This document shows, one piece after another, positions 42,273 through 51,107 of a DNA stretch of 57,029 nucleotides; within the stretch, counting starts at the first letter, position 1; each line of letters begins with the position of its first letter. Made by a program: the position numbers and the translations under genes. The notes beneath the pieces are model-generated. The model saw nothing but the letters and a program-made list of their open reading frames with translations. It was not told the DNA's origin and searched no databases. The DNA comes from Chitinophagaceae bacterium (GTDB lineage: Bacteria > Bacteroidota > Bacteroidia > Chitinophagales > Chitinophagaceae), in NCBI GenBank assembly GCA_004322425.1, contig SCVJ01000046.1, forward strand, positions 1 to 57,029. The letters run 5' to 3'.

Positions 42273-43769
42273 TTAGAGTGTCTCTGCCGACCAACTCATT
42301 CCTCCATCTTTTTCGTCTTTTACAACAATGCCCAATCGTAGTAATTGATTTCGAATCTTATCGGAGGTCGCAAAATCTTTTTTTCCTTTTGCTTGTTTTC
42401 GGATGTCGATGAGTAATTCCATCACACCTTTCAGTGTTTCATTGTCGGTTTGTGTAAAATTTTTCAACCCCAGTAGATCGACAATAAAAATTTTGAATTG
42501 TTTTTTCAAAACTTCATAGGTTTCAGAACTTAAAGCTTCTGGTAAAATTGTTTTGTCTTTTATGCCATTAATTACCGGCACTATTTCAAAAAGGTTCGCT
42601 AATACTTTAGCTGTATTAAAATCGTCATTCATAAAATCATCCAACTCACTTACTAGTTTTATGACTTTTACATTCAACTCTTCATCAGCTGCAATACTAT
42701 TTGTACATTGTATTTTTTGTAAATTTTCGAAAGCATCCAGCAATCGCCTTAATCCTTTTTCTGCGGCTTGTAATGCTTCATTACTAAAATCAAGTGTGCT
42801 TCGATATTGCGTTTGTAAAATAAAAAATCGAACCACCATCGGATGATACGCTTTCTCCAACGTAGGATGATTACCACTGAAAAGTTGAGTGAGTGGAATT
42901 ACATTATTGTAACTCTTCCCCATCTTTTTTCCGTTGATGGTTATCATATTATTGTGCATCCAATAACTAACGGGCGACACATGATTGCAAATAGTGCTCT
43001 GGGCCATTTCGCTTTCGTGATGCGGAAACATTAAGTCCATTCCACCACCATGAATATCAAATTGTTTGCCCAAATATTTTGTAGCCATGGCAGAGCATTC
43101 AATATGCCAACCCGGAAATCCAACACCCCACGGACTTTTCCAACGCATAATATGTTCGGGAGCGGCAGCTTTCCATAATGCGAAATCTACTTTGTCATTT
43201 TTTTCTTCTTGTCCCTCTAACTCTCTTGTTGTTTCGAGTAAATCATCAATCACCCGTCCACTTAATTTTCCATAATCGTATTCTGCGGCATATTTTTTTA
43301 CATTAAAATAAACAGAACCATTTTTTTCGTAGGCATAACCGGCTTGAATTATTTGCTCAATCATTCCTATTTGCTCTACAATATGCCCTGTTGCTGTTGG
43401 CTCAATGGACGGCGGGATGGTATTGAATTGCTCCATCGCCCAATGAAATAAATTGGTATACTTCTGTACCAACTCCATCGGTTCCAATTTTTCTAGGGTT
43501 GCTTTTTTTGAAATTTTATCTTCGGCTTCGCGTCCTTCTTCTTCAAAATGACCGGCATCAGTAATATTTCTAACATACCGAACTTTATATCCTAAATAGT
43601 TCAAATAACGATTAACAACATCAAACGTAATATACGGGCGAGCATGCCCCAAATGGCTTTCTCCGCTTACTGTAGGGCCGCAAACATACAACCCCACATG
43701 ACCCGGTGTTAGCGATTTAAAAAGTTCTTTTTTTCTGCTATACGAATTATAAATTTTTAATTTACTCAT
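42273..43769 (-). CDS. cysS: Cysteinyl-tRNA synthetase
   Basis: This 498-residue class I enzyme charges tRNA-Cys. It has the zinc-binding YVCGPTVSG, the HIGH-type motif HLGHARPY, HIECSAMATKYLG, HHESEMAQS and the KMSKS-type loop KKMGKSYNN. The C-terminal anticodon domain contains DFATSDKIRNQLLRLGI. The ATG at 43769 is chosen over one 18 bases upstream. A TACTTTTG on the minus strand at 43785-43792 could be its own -7 element, inside the end of the preceding gene region. Confidence 0.96.
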   Translation of the reverse strand: MSKLKIYNSYSRKKELFKSLTPGHVGLYVCGPTVSGESHLGHARPYITFDVVNRYLNYLGYKVRYVRNITDAGHFEEEGREAEDKISKKATLEKLEPMELVQKYTNLFHWAMEQFNTIPPSIEPTATGHIVEQIGMIEQIIQAGYAYEKNGSVYFNVKKYAAEYDYGKLSGRVIDDLLETTRELEGQEEKNDKVDFALWKAAAPEHIMRWKSPWGVGFPGWHIECSAMATKYLGKQFDIHGGGMDLMFPHHESEMAQSTICNHVSPVSYWMHNNMITINGKKMGKSYNNVIPLTQLFSGNHPTLEKAYHPMVVRFFILQTQYRSTLDFSNEALQAAEKGLRRLLDAFENLQKIQCTNSIAADEELNVKVIKLVSELDDFMNDDFNTAKVLANLFEIVPVINGIKDKTILPEALSSETYEVLKKQFKIFIVDLLGLKNFTQTDNETLKGVMELLIDIRKQAKGKKDFATSDKIRNQLLRLGIVVKDEKDGGMSWSAETL

Positions 43770-43784
43770 ACACGTAGTATGTTT

Positions 43785-43792
43785 CAAAAGTA
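43785..43792 (-). promoter_or_regulatory. Possible -7 element for cysS
   Basis: The minus strand reads TACTTTTG, fitting TAnnTTTG, 15 bases upstream of the cysS ATG. No clear TTG lies 19 bases further upstream. Confidence 0.35.
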
Positions 43793-43793
43793 A

Positions 43794-44918
43794 TCATTCC
43801 CGATTATTTATTTGTATATCAGATGATAGCATATAATGATCACTATAATTATTTATCACGCGACGAAACTGGTTTATGGATAAACTTTTTTCAACAAAAA
43901 TATAATCAATGCGAAGTGTGGGAGATAACCCATTAAATGTTCTTCCAATGCCCATTCCTTTTTTTAGAAAAGCATCTTGCATATCTCCCCTGATTGTAAA
44001 ATAAGTATAGGAATTGGGGATGTCGTTCAAATCACCGCACATAATTTTAGGGAAAGGGCTGTCGTCCAAAATTTTTCGAACCACATCCGCTTGTGTACTT
44101 CGGTACTTAATTGCTTTTTTTAATTTGGAGAGAATAGTTTTTGAATGTACAAACAAACTATCTTCTGCTTTGGTTATTTCGTTAATCGCTTCATAATCTT
44201 TTTTTTGAAATTGTACCGATTGTAAATGAGTAGTAAAAACACGAATTGTTTCATTTTTTATTTTAAGATCCACATAGATTAATGCTTCGGGAACAGATGG
44301 TCTGGAATAGCGAACTTTTCCAGAATCGACAATCGGGTATCGGGAAAAGATAGCCGAGCCAACATATTGTTGTTGCTTGCTTGCGTCGTATGAAAAATAA
44401 AAATAAGGATAACCCATTTTTTTCAGCTCCTTAATATTGTGGTAATAGTTGGAGTCGGTAGAATAAAAAAACTCTTGTAAACAAAGTACATCCGCATTTT
44501 GTTCTTTGAGCTGTTGCAACATTTTCAGTCTTACTTGGCTTTTTTTATTGTTGTTTCGTCGCCATTCCCTAAATCTTGCCACATTCCAACTGACAATACG
44601 AATTGAAGAACTCGATTTTACCGAATTTGACTTTTCATTAAACTGAACCCCAATAAAAATGCCAATACTTTTATACCCAATTAATAAAACAATCAACGGC
44701 AACCAAACAAGTTTTGGTTTTGTAATCAACCACCAAAACACAAACCCAATTTGAATTGCAATTAAAATAGGGAAACCAATTCCTAATATTGAAAGCATCC
44801 ACCAGTTCTCGGGGTTGAAATAAGGTGCTATACACGATAGAAAAAAAAGTACAGCCGTAAATAGATTAATTGCAACGCTTGCCTTTTTGGCTATTTTTCT
44901 GATTAGGGATGGCACCAA
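43794..44918 (-). CDS. Endonuclease/exonuclease/phosphatase-family membrane protein
   Basis: This 374-residue protein starts with three hydrophobic helices (about residues 15-95) followed by an EEP-fold domain with the catalytic residues in VSWNVARFR, VLCLQEFF, MCGDLNDIPNS and SDHYMLSSDI. The fold covers nucleases, phosphodiesterases and sphingomyelinase-like enzymes; with its membrane part facing outwards a phospholipid or nucleotide substrate is possible, but none can be assigned. It lies 6 bases behind the rhomboid-like gene and 24 bases before cysS. Confidence 0.85.
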   Translation of the reverse strand: MVPSLIRKIAKKASVAINLFTAVLFFLSCIAPYFNPENWWMLSILGIGFPILIAIQIGFVFWWLITKPKLVWLPLIVLLIGYKSIGIFIGVQFNEKSNSVKSSSSIRIVSWNVARFREWRRNNNKKSQVRLKMLQQLKEQNADVLCLQEFFYSTDSNYYHNIKELKKMGYPYFYFSYDASKQQQYVGSAIFSRYPIVDSGKVRYSRPSVPEALIYVDLKIKNETIRVFTTHLQSVQFQKKDYEAINEITKAEDSLFVHSKTILSKLKKAIKYRSTQADVVRKILDDSPFPKIMCGDLNDIPNSYTYFTIRGDMQDAFLKKGMGIGRTFNGLSPTLRIDYIFVEKSLSINQFRRVINNYSDHYMLSSDIQINNRE

Positions 44919-44924
44919 TCGAAG

Positions 44925-45680
44925 TTACGAATCTTCGTTAGCTTTTTTCATGTCAGTTGCCGGATGAAACAAATTATTAATCCAAGCAAAAAAACTATTC
45001 ATGCCAATACTCCAATCAAATCCTCTTTTTAAAAAGAAAGCAAAAAAGAAACCGGTAATTCCACCGGCAACATCTGCAATAAATAATCCGCTTGACCAAT
45101 GAACTGTTATTTCAATAAGAACATAAACATCAGTTATTATCCAAAATGATATTCCGCCTTTTATCATAGCGAATATTTTTTCATTGCTCGCAAGTACTGT
45201 TGTTGCTATTGCAATAGCCATAATTCCCGCCGATGCGCCAGAAATATTAGTTTGAGTTATGGAAATGGCAGGTATTAAATTTATTAAAATAATTGCTGCA
45301 GCACCGCCCAATGCTCCATAAATAAAAAGTGGAATGATTTTTTTATGATTCGTTACTCTTTGAAAAAAGTAACCAAATACTCCTAGCCAAATAATATTAC
45401 CGAAGAGTTCCCAACTTTCAGCATGATAAAACATATGCGTAACGAGTGTCCACGGCTTTTTTAAAAATTCATTTGCCTGTAATGGCAGCACAACATTGCT
45501 CTGAATGTCATTTAGAAAATGTATGAACGCATTTTCTTTGCTAAATGTGAATAGATAAAAAACATAAACAAACGATTGTAACAAAAAAACAACAAATAGA
45601 ATTACAATGAGTACCAACAATGTACTTCTTTGCAAATCTGGTTGTTGATTAAATTTGTTTTGATGTGATGTAGAATTCAT
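44925..45680 (-). CDS. Rhomboid-family membrane protein lacking the catalytic histidine
   Basis: This 251-residue protein has six hydrophobic helices and the rhomboid pattern HMFYHAESWELFGNIIWLGVFG and the serine loop NISGASAGIM. The helix that normally holds the catalytic His next to GG reads IADVAGGITGF, with Asp where the neighbouring paralogue has His (WAHLGGALAG). The protein therefore looks like a non-catalytic rhomboid (pseudoprotease), which could bind partners without cutting. Its C-terminal soluble tail (DWSIGMNSFFAWINNLFHP) is extra. It follows the active-type rhomboid by 45 bases. Confidence 0.8.
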   Translation of the reverse strand: MNSTSHQNKFNQQPDLQRSTLLVLIVILFVVFLLQSFVYVFYLFTFSKENAFIHFLNDIQSNVVLPLQANEFLKKPWTLVTHMFYHAESWELFGNIIWLGVFGYFFQRVTNHKKIIPLFIYGALGGAAAIILINLIPAISITQTNISGASAGIMAIAIATTVLASNEKIFAMIKGGISFWIITDVYVLIEITVHWSSGLFIADVAGGITGFFFAFFLKRGFDWSIGMNSFFAWINNLFHPATDMKKANEDS

Positions 45681-45725
45681 TTCAAATAGTATTACCCAAA
45701 CTTTCTAAGACTGAAATTAGCAACC

Positions 45726-46343
45726 TTAATAAAACGTATCTCTTTTTGTTTTATTCCATAGGTACACTGTTATTATGCCGGCTAAAGCACCACCCAAATG
45801 TGCCCAATGCGCTACATTGTCGCCACTAACTTTGGCAACTCCACTAAATAAATCTATGGCAGCAAATCCGATTACTGCCCATTTTGCTTTTACAGGAATG
45901 GGAATAAACATTAAGTATAATTCTGTGTTGGGAAATAAAAATGCAAAGGCAGCAAAAAGTCCCATGATGGCTCCTGAAGCTCCAACGGCAACCACAAAGT
46001 CTCCCATTATTTGTTGAGCAAAAGCCGCGGCAATTCCACATAAAAGATAAAATAATAAAAATCGCTTGGGACCCCAATAATTTTCTAAAATTTTCCCAAA
46101 CATCCACAAGCTAAACATATTAAAAAATAAATGCCCCAAGCTCCCATGCATAAACATGTGTGTGACAAATTGAAAAGGCATAAATTCTTCCATCTTCCAA
46201 TTCACTAGGCCTCCGTAAGCCATTAATTGAATTTGTTGCTGCTCCAAAATAATTTGTCCTAAAAAAATTATCACATTTATTATCAATAAATTTTTTACAA
46301 CGGGAGGAAAATTATCAGGTCTTGTATAATAAAAATTGCTCAT
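45726..46343 (-). CDS. Rhomboid-family intramembrane serine protease
   Basis: This 205-residue protein of six helices has the full rhomboid signature: HMFMHGSLGHLFFNMFSLWMFG, the catalytic Ser in AVGASGAIMGLFAAFAF and the catalytic His in NVAHWAHLGGALAGI. It cleaves membrane proteins within the bilayer; substrates are unknown. It starts 15 bases behind rlmD and precedes the rhomboid-like gene on the same strand. Confidence 0.92.
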   Translation of the reverse strand: MSNFYYTRPDNFPPVVKNLLIINVIIFLGQIILEQQQIQLMAYGGLVNWKMEEFMPFQFVTHMFMHGSLGHLFFNMFSLWMFGKILENYWGPKRFLLFYLLCGIAAAFAQQIMGDFVVAVGASGAIMGLFAAFAFLFPNTELYLMFIPIPVKAKWAVIGFAAIDLFSGVAKVSGDNVAHWAHLGGALAGIITVYLWNKTKRDTFY

Positions 46344-46358
46344 GCGGTAAATGTAATT

Positions 46359-47780
46359 TTATTTTTTTAGTTTTAATTGAACAACGTTTTCAATATGCTG
46401 CGTATGCGGAAACATGTCCACGGGTTGTATTTTTGAAACATAATATTTTTCATCCAATAAGTTTATATCTCTTGCTTGTGTAGCAGGGTTGCAGCTGACA
46501 TAAACCACAATCGGTGCGGCAATCTCCAATATTTTTTGTACTAATTTTTCGTGCATGCCTGCTCGTGGCGGATCGGTTATTATAACATCAGGCATTCCGT
46601 GTTGATTAAAAAAATCTTCCTTACAAATGTCAATTACATCACCATCAAAAAATTCGGCATGCGAAATTTTATTGAGTATTGCATTTTCTTTCGCATCGTT
46701 AATAGCTATTGGCAGTTGCTCCACTCCAATAATTTTTCTTGCTCCCTTGCTAATAAAAATTCCTATGCTTCCTGTTCCACAATACAGATCGTAAACGATT
46801 TCGTTTCCTGTTAACTCAGCAAACTCCATTGTAATATTATAAAGTTTTTCTGCCTGTTTAGTATTGGTTTGAAAAAAAGATTGTGGACCTATTTTGAAAA
46901 TAAATTCATTACCCCTAACACGGTCTTTCATTTTTTCAATCACAAACCCTTTGCCACTGTACACTATTGGCTTTAAATCATGAATACTATCGTTAAACTT
47001 TTTATTAATAGTATATAAAAGCGTAGTAATACCTGGCACCGTTTCCAATAAATGCTTTAATAATTTATTGCATTTTTCCATATCGTCTTCGCCCAACACA
47101 ATATTAACCATCACTTCGCCGGTGGTACAAATGCGAACCAGTGTGTTTCTTAAAAATCCTGTGTGTGATTTATAGTCATAAAAAGAAAATCCCTCTTGGC
47201 GAGCAAATGAAGCAATTGTGTTTCTAATAGCATTAGTGGGTTCGGCCTGCAACCAACACTTTTCAATTTCTACTACCTTATCAAACCATCCTTTCGCATG
47301 AAACCCCGCCGCACCCATATTTTCAATTGTATTATCGTCGGGAGGCAACTCAAAATACTCTTTGCTACTAAAAGTATATTCTAATTTATTGCGATAAAAT
47401 TCTGTTGTTTCTGCTCCTGCAATTGGCAAGATTTCTGGCAAAAGTATTTTACCAATTCTTTTCAATGTTTCTTCTACCTGCTTTTGTTTAAAAATTAATT
47501 GCTGTGAGTAAGGAAGCATTTGCCATTGACAACCACCACAAACTCCAAAATGTTTGCAGCAAGGCGTAACTCTTTCTTTTGCATACGAATGAAAATGAAC
47601 AGGGTAGCCCTCTGCCCAGTCTTTTTTACTTTTTGTCAATCGTACATCCACGATATCACCTGGAACTACTCTTTCAATAAACACAACTTTTCCATCTACT
47701 CGAGCAATGCTTTTTCCTTCGCCGGCATAATTTTCTACTTCTATTTTTTCTAATATTCTTATTTTGTCTTTTCTTTTCAC
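46359..47780 (-). CDS. rlmD: 23S rRNA (uracil-C5)-methyltransferase, RlmD/TrmA family
   Basis: This 473-residue enzyme makes 5-methyluridine in 23S rRNA (U1939 in E. coli) using S-adenosylmethionine. It has an N-terminal TRAM domain (EVENYAGEGKSIARVDGKVVF), four cysteines for a 4Fe-4S cluster (CCKHFGVCGGCQW and a later CWLQ), the SAM-binding YDLYCGTGSIGIFI, and the catalytic region DPPRAGMHEK and YVSCNPATQARD. A TAGCTTTG at 47785-47792 ends 4 bases before the ATG. RlmD is favoured over TrmA by the cysteine cluster; RlmC is an alternative. Confidence 0.93.
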   Translation of the reverse strand: MKRKDKIRILEKIEVENYAGEGKSIARVDGKVVFIERVVPGDIVDVRLTKSKKDWAEGYPVHFHSYAKERVTPCCKHFGVCGGCQWQMLPYSQQLIFKQKQVEETLKRIGKILLPEILPIAGAETTEFYRNKLEYTFSSKEYFELPPDDNTIENMGAAGFHAKGWFDKVVEIEKCWLQAEPTNAIRNTIASFARQEGFSFYDYKSHTGFLRNTLVRICTTGEVMVNIVLGEDDMEKCNKLLKHLLETVPGITTLLYTINKKFNDSIHDLKPIVYSGKGFVIEKMKDRVRGNEFIFKIGPQSFFQTNTKQAEKLYNITMEFAELTGNEIVYDLYCGTGSIGIFISKGARKIIGVEQLPIAINDAKENAILNKISHAEFFDGDVIDICKEDFFNQHGMPDVIITDPPRAGMHEKLVQKILEIAAPIVVYVSCNPATQARDINLLDEKYYVSKIQPVDMFPHTQHIENVVQLKLKK

Positions 47781-47784
47781 GCCG

Positions 47785-47792
47785 CAAAGCTA
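47785..47792 (-). promoter_or_regulatory. -7 element directly upstream of rlmD
   Basis: The minus strand reads TAGCTTTG (TAnnTTTG), ending 4 bases before the rlmD ATG, so the message would be close to leaderless. No TTG occurs at the 19-base distance. Confidence 0.45.
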
Positions 47793-47891
47793 AGCGTTCA
47801 TTTAAATTGTATTTAATTAATTCCTTTTTAACTTCTCGGCAGCATTGCTGATGACGATTTTAAATATCTTTACCGCACAACATTTATTCTA

Positions 47892-49325
47892 ATGAAGCAA
47901 TTTTTATTTTTTACTTTTTTTCTAATTTCGGGGTTACAGTTATGGTCCCAAAATGAATCGTTTGAGTTGACGGTGACTTTCAAACCTTTTCAAAAACAAT
48001 ATATCTATCTCGGCTATTATTCCGGAAAGCAGAAACCAATTGTCGATTCAGTTTTATTGGATGAAAACGGTGTGGGTGTTTTTAAAAAAGATAGAAAAAT
48101 AGAAAAGGGTGTTTACCTCATTGGCTTCCCCAACAAATCGGGTTATTTTGAAATACTGATTGATAAAGAACAAAAATTTTCTGTATTTGCAGACAGTAGC
48201 AATATTCTTAATTCATTAAAATTTAAAAATTCACCCGACAACGAACTGTTTATTGAGTACCAAAAATTTACTGCGGTTAAAGGAAAAGAAATTGAATTTG
48301 CAAAACTGAATTTATCCAAAGCAACAACAAAAGCTGATTCTCTTCATTGGATTAAAACAGCAGAAAAAAGCAGTGAAGAAATTCACATTAACAGAGAATC
48401 CATCGTTACCAAAAACCCCGATGCCACTATAACGGCTTTATTGAATGCTATGAAAATGCCCGTTGTCCCTCCATCTCCAACGGGTAAATACGATTCTGTT
48501 TTTGCTTACAAATATTATAAGTCGCATTTTTGGGACAATACTTATTTTTTTGATGAACGATTGGTACGCACTTCTTTTTTTGAAGAAAAGTTGGATCAAT
48601 ATTTTGAACAACTCATTTATCCCGATCCTGATTCTGTTATAAAAGAAATAGATTGGATGTTGGGCTACGCCAGTATCAATGATGAAATGCAAAAATTTTT
48701 ACTCATAAAATTTGTCAACCGGTATTTGAACATTAAGTTTATGTGGGAAGACCGTGTATTTGTTCATTTATTTGAAAAATATTTTTCCCAAAAAGAATAT
48801 TCGTGGCTCACAGAAAAAGGAAAGAAAACTATTTTCGATCGTGCCTATAGTATGATGGCAAACTTGTTTGGATCGCAGGCAAGCAATATTGAACTTCCGG
48901 ATAGTACTGGCAAGTTACAATCCCTTTTCTCCATTCAAAATCCGTACATAGTTGTCGTTTTTTGGGACCCCGCCTGTGGCCACTGTAAGGAAACATTGCC
49001 AAAAATGGATTCGATATACAAAGTAAAATGGCGAAATGACTCTTTAAAAATTTATGCCATAGCCAAGGAAACCGATGGAAGTAAAAAAGATTGGATACGA
49101 TTTATTAATGATCATCAACTAAAAGATTGGACACATGTTTATTACTCCAAAGCTGAAAATGATGAGCGAGTAAACAATAATATTCCGAGCTATTTTCAAT
49201 TGTACGATATACAAACAGTTCCAACTTTGTATTTACTGGATAAAGACAAACGCATTCTTGCAAAAAAAATTCCTTTTGAACAAATAGATGAAGTATTGCA
49301 GTATAAATTAAAAAGCAACAAGTAA
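47892..49325 (+). CDS. TlpA-like thiol-disulfide oxidoreductase with large N-terminal domain
   Basis: This 477-residue secreted protein has a signal peptide (FLFFTFFLISGLQLWSQ), an N-terminal DUF4369-like beta-sandwich (SFELTVTFKPFQKQYIYLGYYSG), a long helical region (about 110-330) and a C-terminal thioredoxin domain with the redox motif WDPACGHCKETLPKMDS. It is predicted periplasmic and to exchange thiols with folding or cytochrome-maturation partners. It is followed by a bidirectional terminator and the convergent Omp28-like gene. Confidence 0.85.
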   Translation: MKQFLFFTFFLISGLQLWSQNESFELTVTFKPFQKQYIYLGYYSGKQKPIVDSVLLDENGVGVFKKDRKIEKGVYLIGFPNKSGYFEILIDKEQKFSVFADSSNILNSLKFKNSPDNELFIEYQKFTAVKGKEIEFAKLNLSKATTKADSLHWIKTAEKSSEEIHINRESIVTKNPDATITALLNAMKMPVVPPSPTGKYDSVFAYKYYKSHFWDNTYFFDERLVRTSFFEEKLDQYFEQLIYPDPDSVIKEIDWMLGYASINDEMQKFLLIKFVNRYLNIKFMWEDRVFVHLFEKYFSQKEYSWLTEKGKKTIFDRAYSMMANLFGSQASNIELPDSTGKLQSLFSIQNPYIVVVFWDPACGHCKETLPKMDSIYKVKWRNDSLKIYAIAKETDGSKKDWIRFINDHQLKDWTHVYYSKAENDERVNNNIPSYFQLYDIQTVPTLYLLDKDKRILAKKIPFEQIDEVLQYKLKSNK

Positions 49326-49388
49326 TAGTTGTAATGAAATACGATCCAACTACAATGAATTATTTAAAAAATTACACAGCAATAAAAA

Positions 49389-49420
49389 ACCCATCAGTAA
49401 GATGGGTTTATAAATTTATT
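49389..49420. terminator. Bidirectional terminator between convergent redox genes
   Basis: A perfect 7-base stem (ACCCATC at 49389-49395 with GATGGGT at 49401-49407, loop AGTAA) is followed by TTATAAATTTATTTT on the plus strand and by TTTTTTATT on the minus strand. It serves the TlpA-like gene and, in the other direction, the Omp28-like gene. Confidence 0.8.
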
Positions 49421-49430
49421 TTGTATCGTA

Positions 49431-50507
49431 TTAATCAAAGTTTCTACTTTGTCCAGCACTTACCACTTGCGCATTATGAACTATTTTTTCTTTGCGCCCT
49501 TGGTTATTCGGTCCCTGAACAACAAAAGCTATAATTCTACACTTGTTTAAATTATACCCACTTGTATTAATGGAAAAAGTTTTTTCATAAGTAACTCCTT
49601 TAACTTGTTTGTCGGTAGGAATATTTTCACCAAAAAGATCCAATCCCGTTGCCCTTAAAACTGCATTGTGAACATATCCGCTAATGGGATTTGGCAATCC
49701 AAAATATCCATAATTTACTTGAGGATAAACAAGATCGTCTTCTACTAAATAAGTTATCAATTTTAAATTGGCACTTGTTGAAACATCAAATTTTACTTTG
49801 GTTGTTACATTAACCGTATTTCCACTAATGGATGTTACTAAAGCCAAACCCAGGGGTGCTCTACGATTGGTAAACTGCTCGTTTAGTTGTGCTGTGTTTT
49901 CGTTCCATTTAATATCACGATCAACCCAAGCGGATGGGTAACCCGTTACACTAAATGAATTTGCCAAAGCTGCGTGCGATGAAAATGTATATGGATCACT
50001 ACTTGGACCATGATTAGCAATAACAATACAATTAGGATGTCCTGCATTTACATAATTTTCTAAAGCAACACCTACTCGAGGGCAATGACCGCACCAAGTA
50101 CCGGTATAATCTTCAACAACTATTTTTTGTGAAAAAGGAGAAGGGCCTGGATCAACAGCAGTTAATGTTATTTCGGGAGAAGTAACACCAGACTTTGTTG
50201 CTTTGACTCTATACGTTCCTGCGGTTGAAGTCCAAAATGTTGAACGAGAATAAGAACCAGCGTCAATATAAATAGTGCTGGAAGAAGTAACATCGGTACC
50301 ACTTTGGTCTTTTACGGTAAAAGAAGTTTCTTCCCAACCATCTGCAAAAATCTGTGCTTTACTTAGCGTAACAGCAAGTGTATTGGCAGGAGGTGGAGGA
50401 GGAGGCGGAGTAACGGATCCACCAGAAGTACTTTTTTTGGTACAAGCTCCAATAATTAGAACTGTACACAATAAACTTCCTACTGCTATTGAATTAAATA
50501 TTTTCAT
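49431..50507 (-). CDS. Omp28-related outer-membrane lipoprotein with CGHC motif
   Basis: This 358-residue lipoprotein (lipobox IIGAC, Cys22) has a proline-rich linker (VTPPPPPPPANT), an Ig-like domain (about residues 45-120) and a thioredoxin-fold Omp28-type domain starting EDYTGTWCGHCPRVGVALENY. The active-site CGHC matches protein disulfide isomerases, so a redox or isomerase role at the outer membrane is likely. It is transcribed divergently from a TlpA gene, sharing a 114-base intergenic region. Confidence 0.85.
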   Translation of the reverse strand: MKIFNSIAVGSLLCTVLIIGACTKKSTSGGSVTPPPPPPPANTLAVTLSKAQIFADGWEETSFTVKDQSGTDVTSSSTIYIDAGSYSRSTFWTSTAGTYRVKATKSGVTSPEITLTAVDPGPSPFSQKIVVEDYTGTWCGHCPRVGVALENYVNAGHPNCIVIANHGPSSDPYTFSSHAALANSFSVTGYPSAWVDRDIKWNENTAQLNEQFTNRRAPLGLALVTSISGNTVNVTTKVKFDVSTSANLKLITYLVEDDLVYPQVNYGYFGLPNPISGYVHNAVLRATGLDLFGENIPTDKQVKGVTYEKTFSINTSGYNLNKCRIIAFVVQGPNNQGRKEKIVHNAQVVSAGQSRNFD

Positions 50508-50621
50508 ACATTTAATTTTTAAGAAATTTAGAATTGGTTTAAGTCTTAAAACTAATCTATTTTTTGGAAATTCTATTTTTTCGGCAAATACCCCGAAATT
50601 TACCTCTATAATTACAGGAGA

Positions 50622-51104
50622 ATGAAAAAAATTTATTGTTTAACCCTCTGTATTTGTGCTGCTTATTTTATGTCAGCGCAGGGTGCATTGCCCGATGTAA
50701 AAATAAAGTCGTTAAAAGGTGAGGAAGTTTTATTTAGCTCATTGGGCGCCAAAAGCGATACTGCTATAATTGTAAGCTTGTGGGCTACTTGGTGCGTACC
50801 TTGTATTTTAGAATTAGAAACCATCAAAGAACTATATGATGAAAAACAAAAAGAAGTACCGTTTAAATTAATTGCTATTTCCATTGATGACTCCAGAACA
50901 GCACAACGTGTAAAACCATTTGTAATAGGCAAAGGTTGGCCATTTGATATTTATCTTGATATTAATAGTGATTTGAAAAGAGCATTGAATATTAATGATG
51001 TACCCCATATTCTAATCATTAAAAATGGAAAAATTGTTTACCAGCACAACGGCTACGTAGCTGGAAACGAAGAAGAACTTTTTCAAAAATTGAAAGAACT
51101 TTAA
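50622..51104 (+). CDS. Small TlpA-family thiol-disulfide oxidoreductase
   Basis: This 160-residue periplasmic thioredoxin-like protein has a signal peptide (CICAAYFMSAQ) and the redox site VSLWATWCVPCILELETIKE, with the cis-proline region DVPHILIIKNG. These two cysteines are the only ones in the mature protein. It lies 3 bases in front of the DUF6029 barrel gene, so the two are almost certainly co-transcribed and may work together. Confidence 0.9.
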   Translation: MKKIYCLTLCICAAYFMSAQGALPDVKIKSLKGEEVLFSSLGAKSDTAIIVSLWATWCVPCILELETIKELYDEKQKEVPFKLIAISIDDSRTAQRVKPFVIGKGWPFDIYLDINSDLKRALNINDVPHILIIKNGKIVYQHNGYVAGNEEELFQKLKEL

Positions 51105-51107
51105 ACT

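Noticed and set aside
44925-45680. Active rhomboid protease
   Set aside because: The catalytic His is replaced by Asp, although the serine loop is kept.
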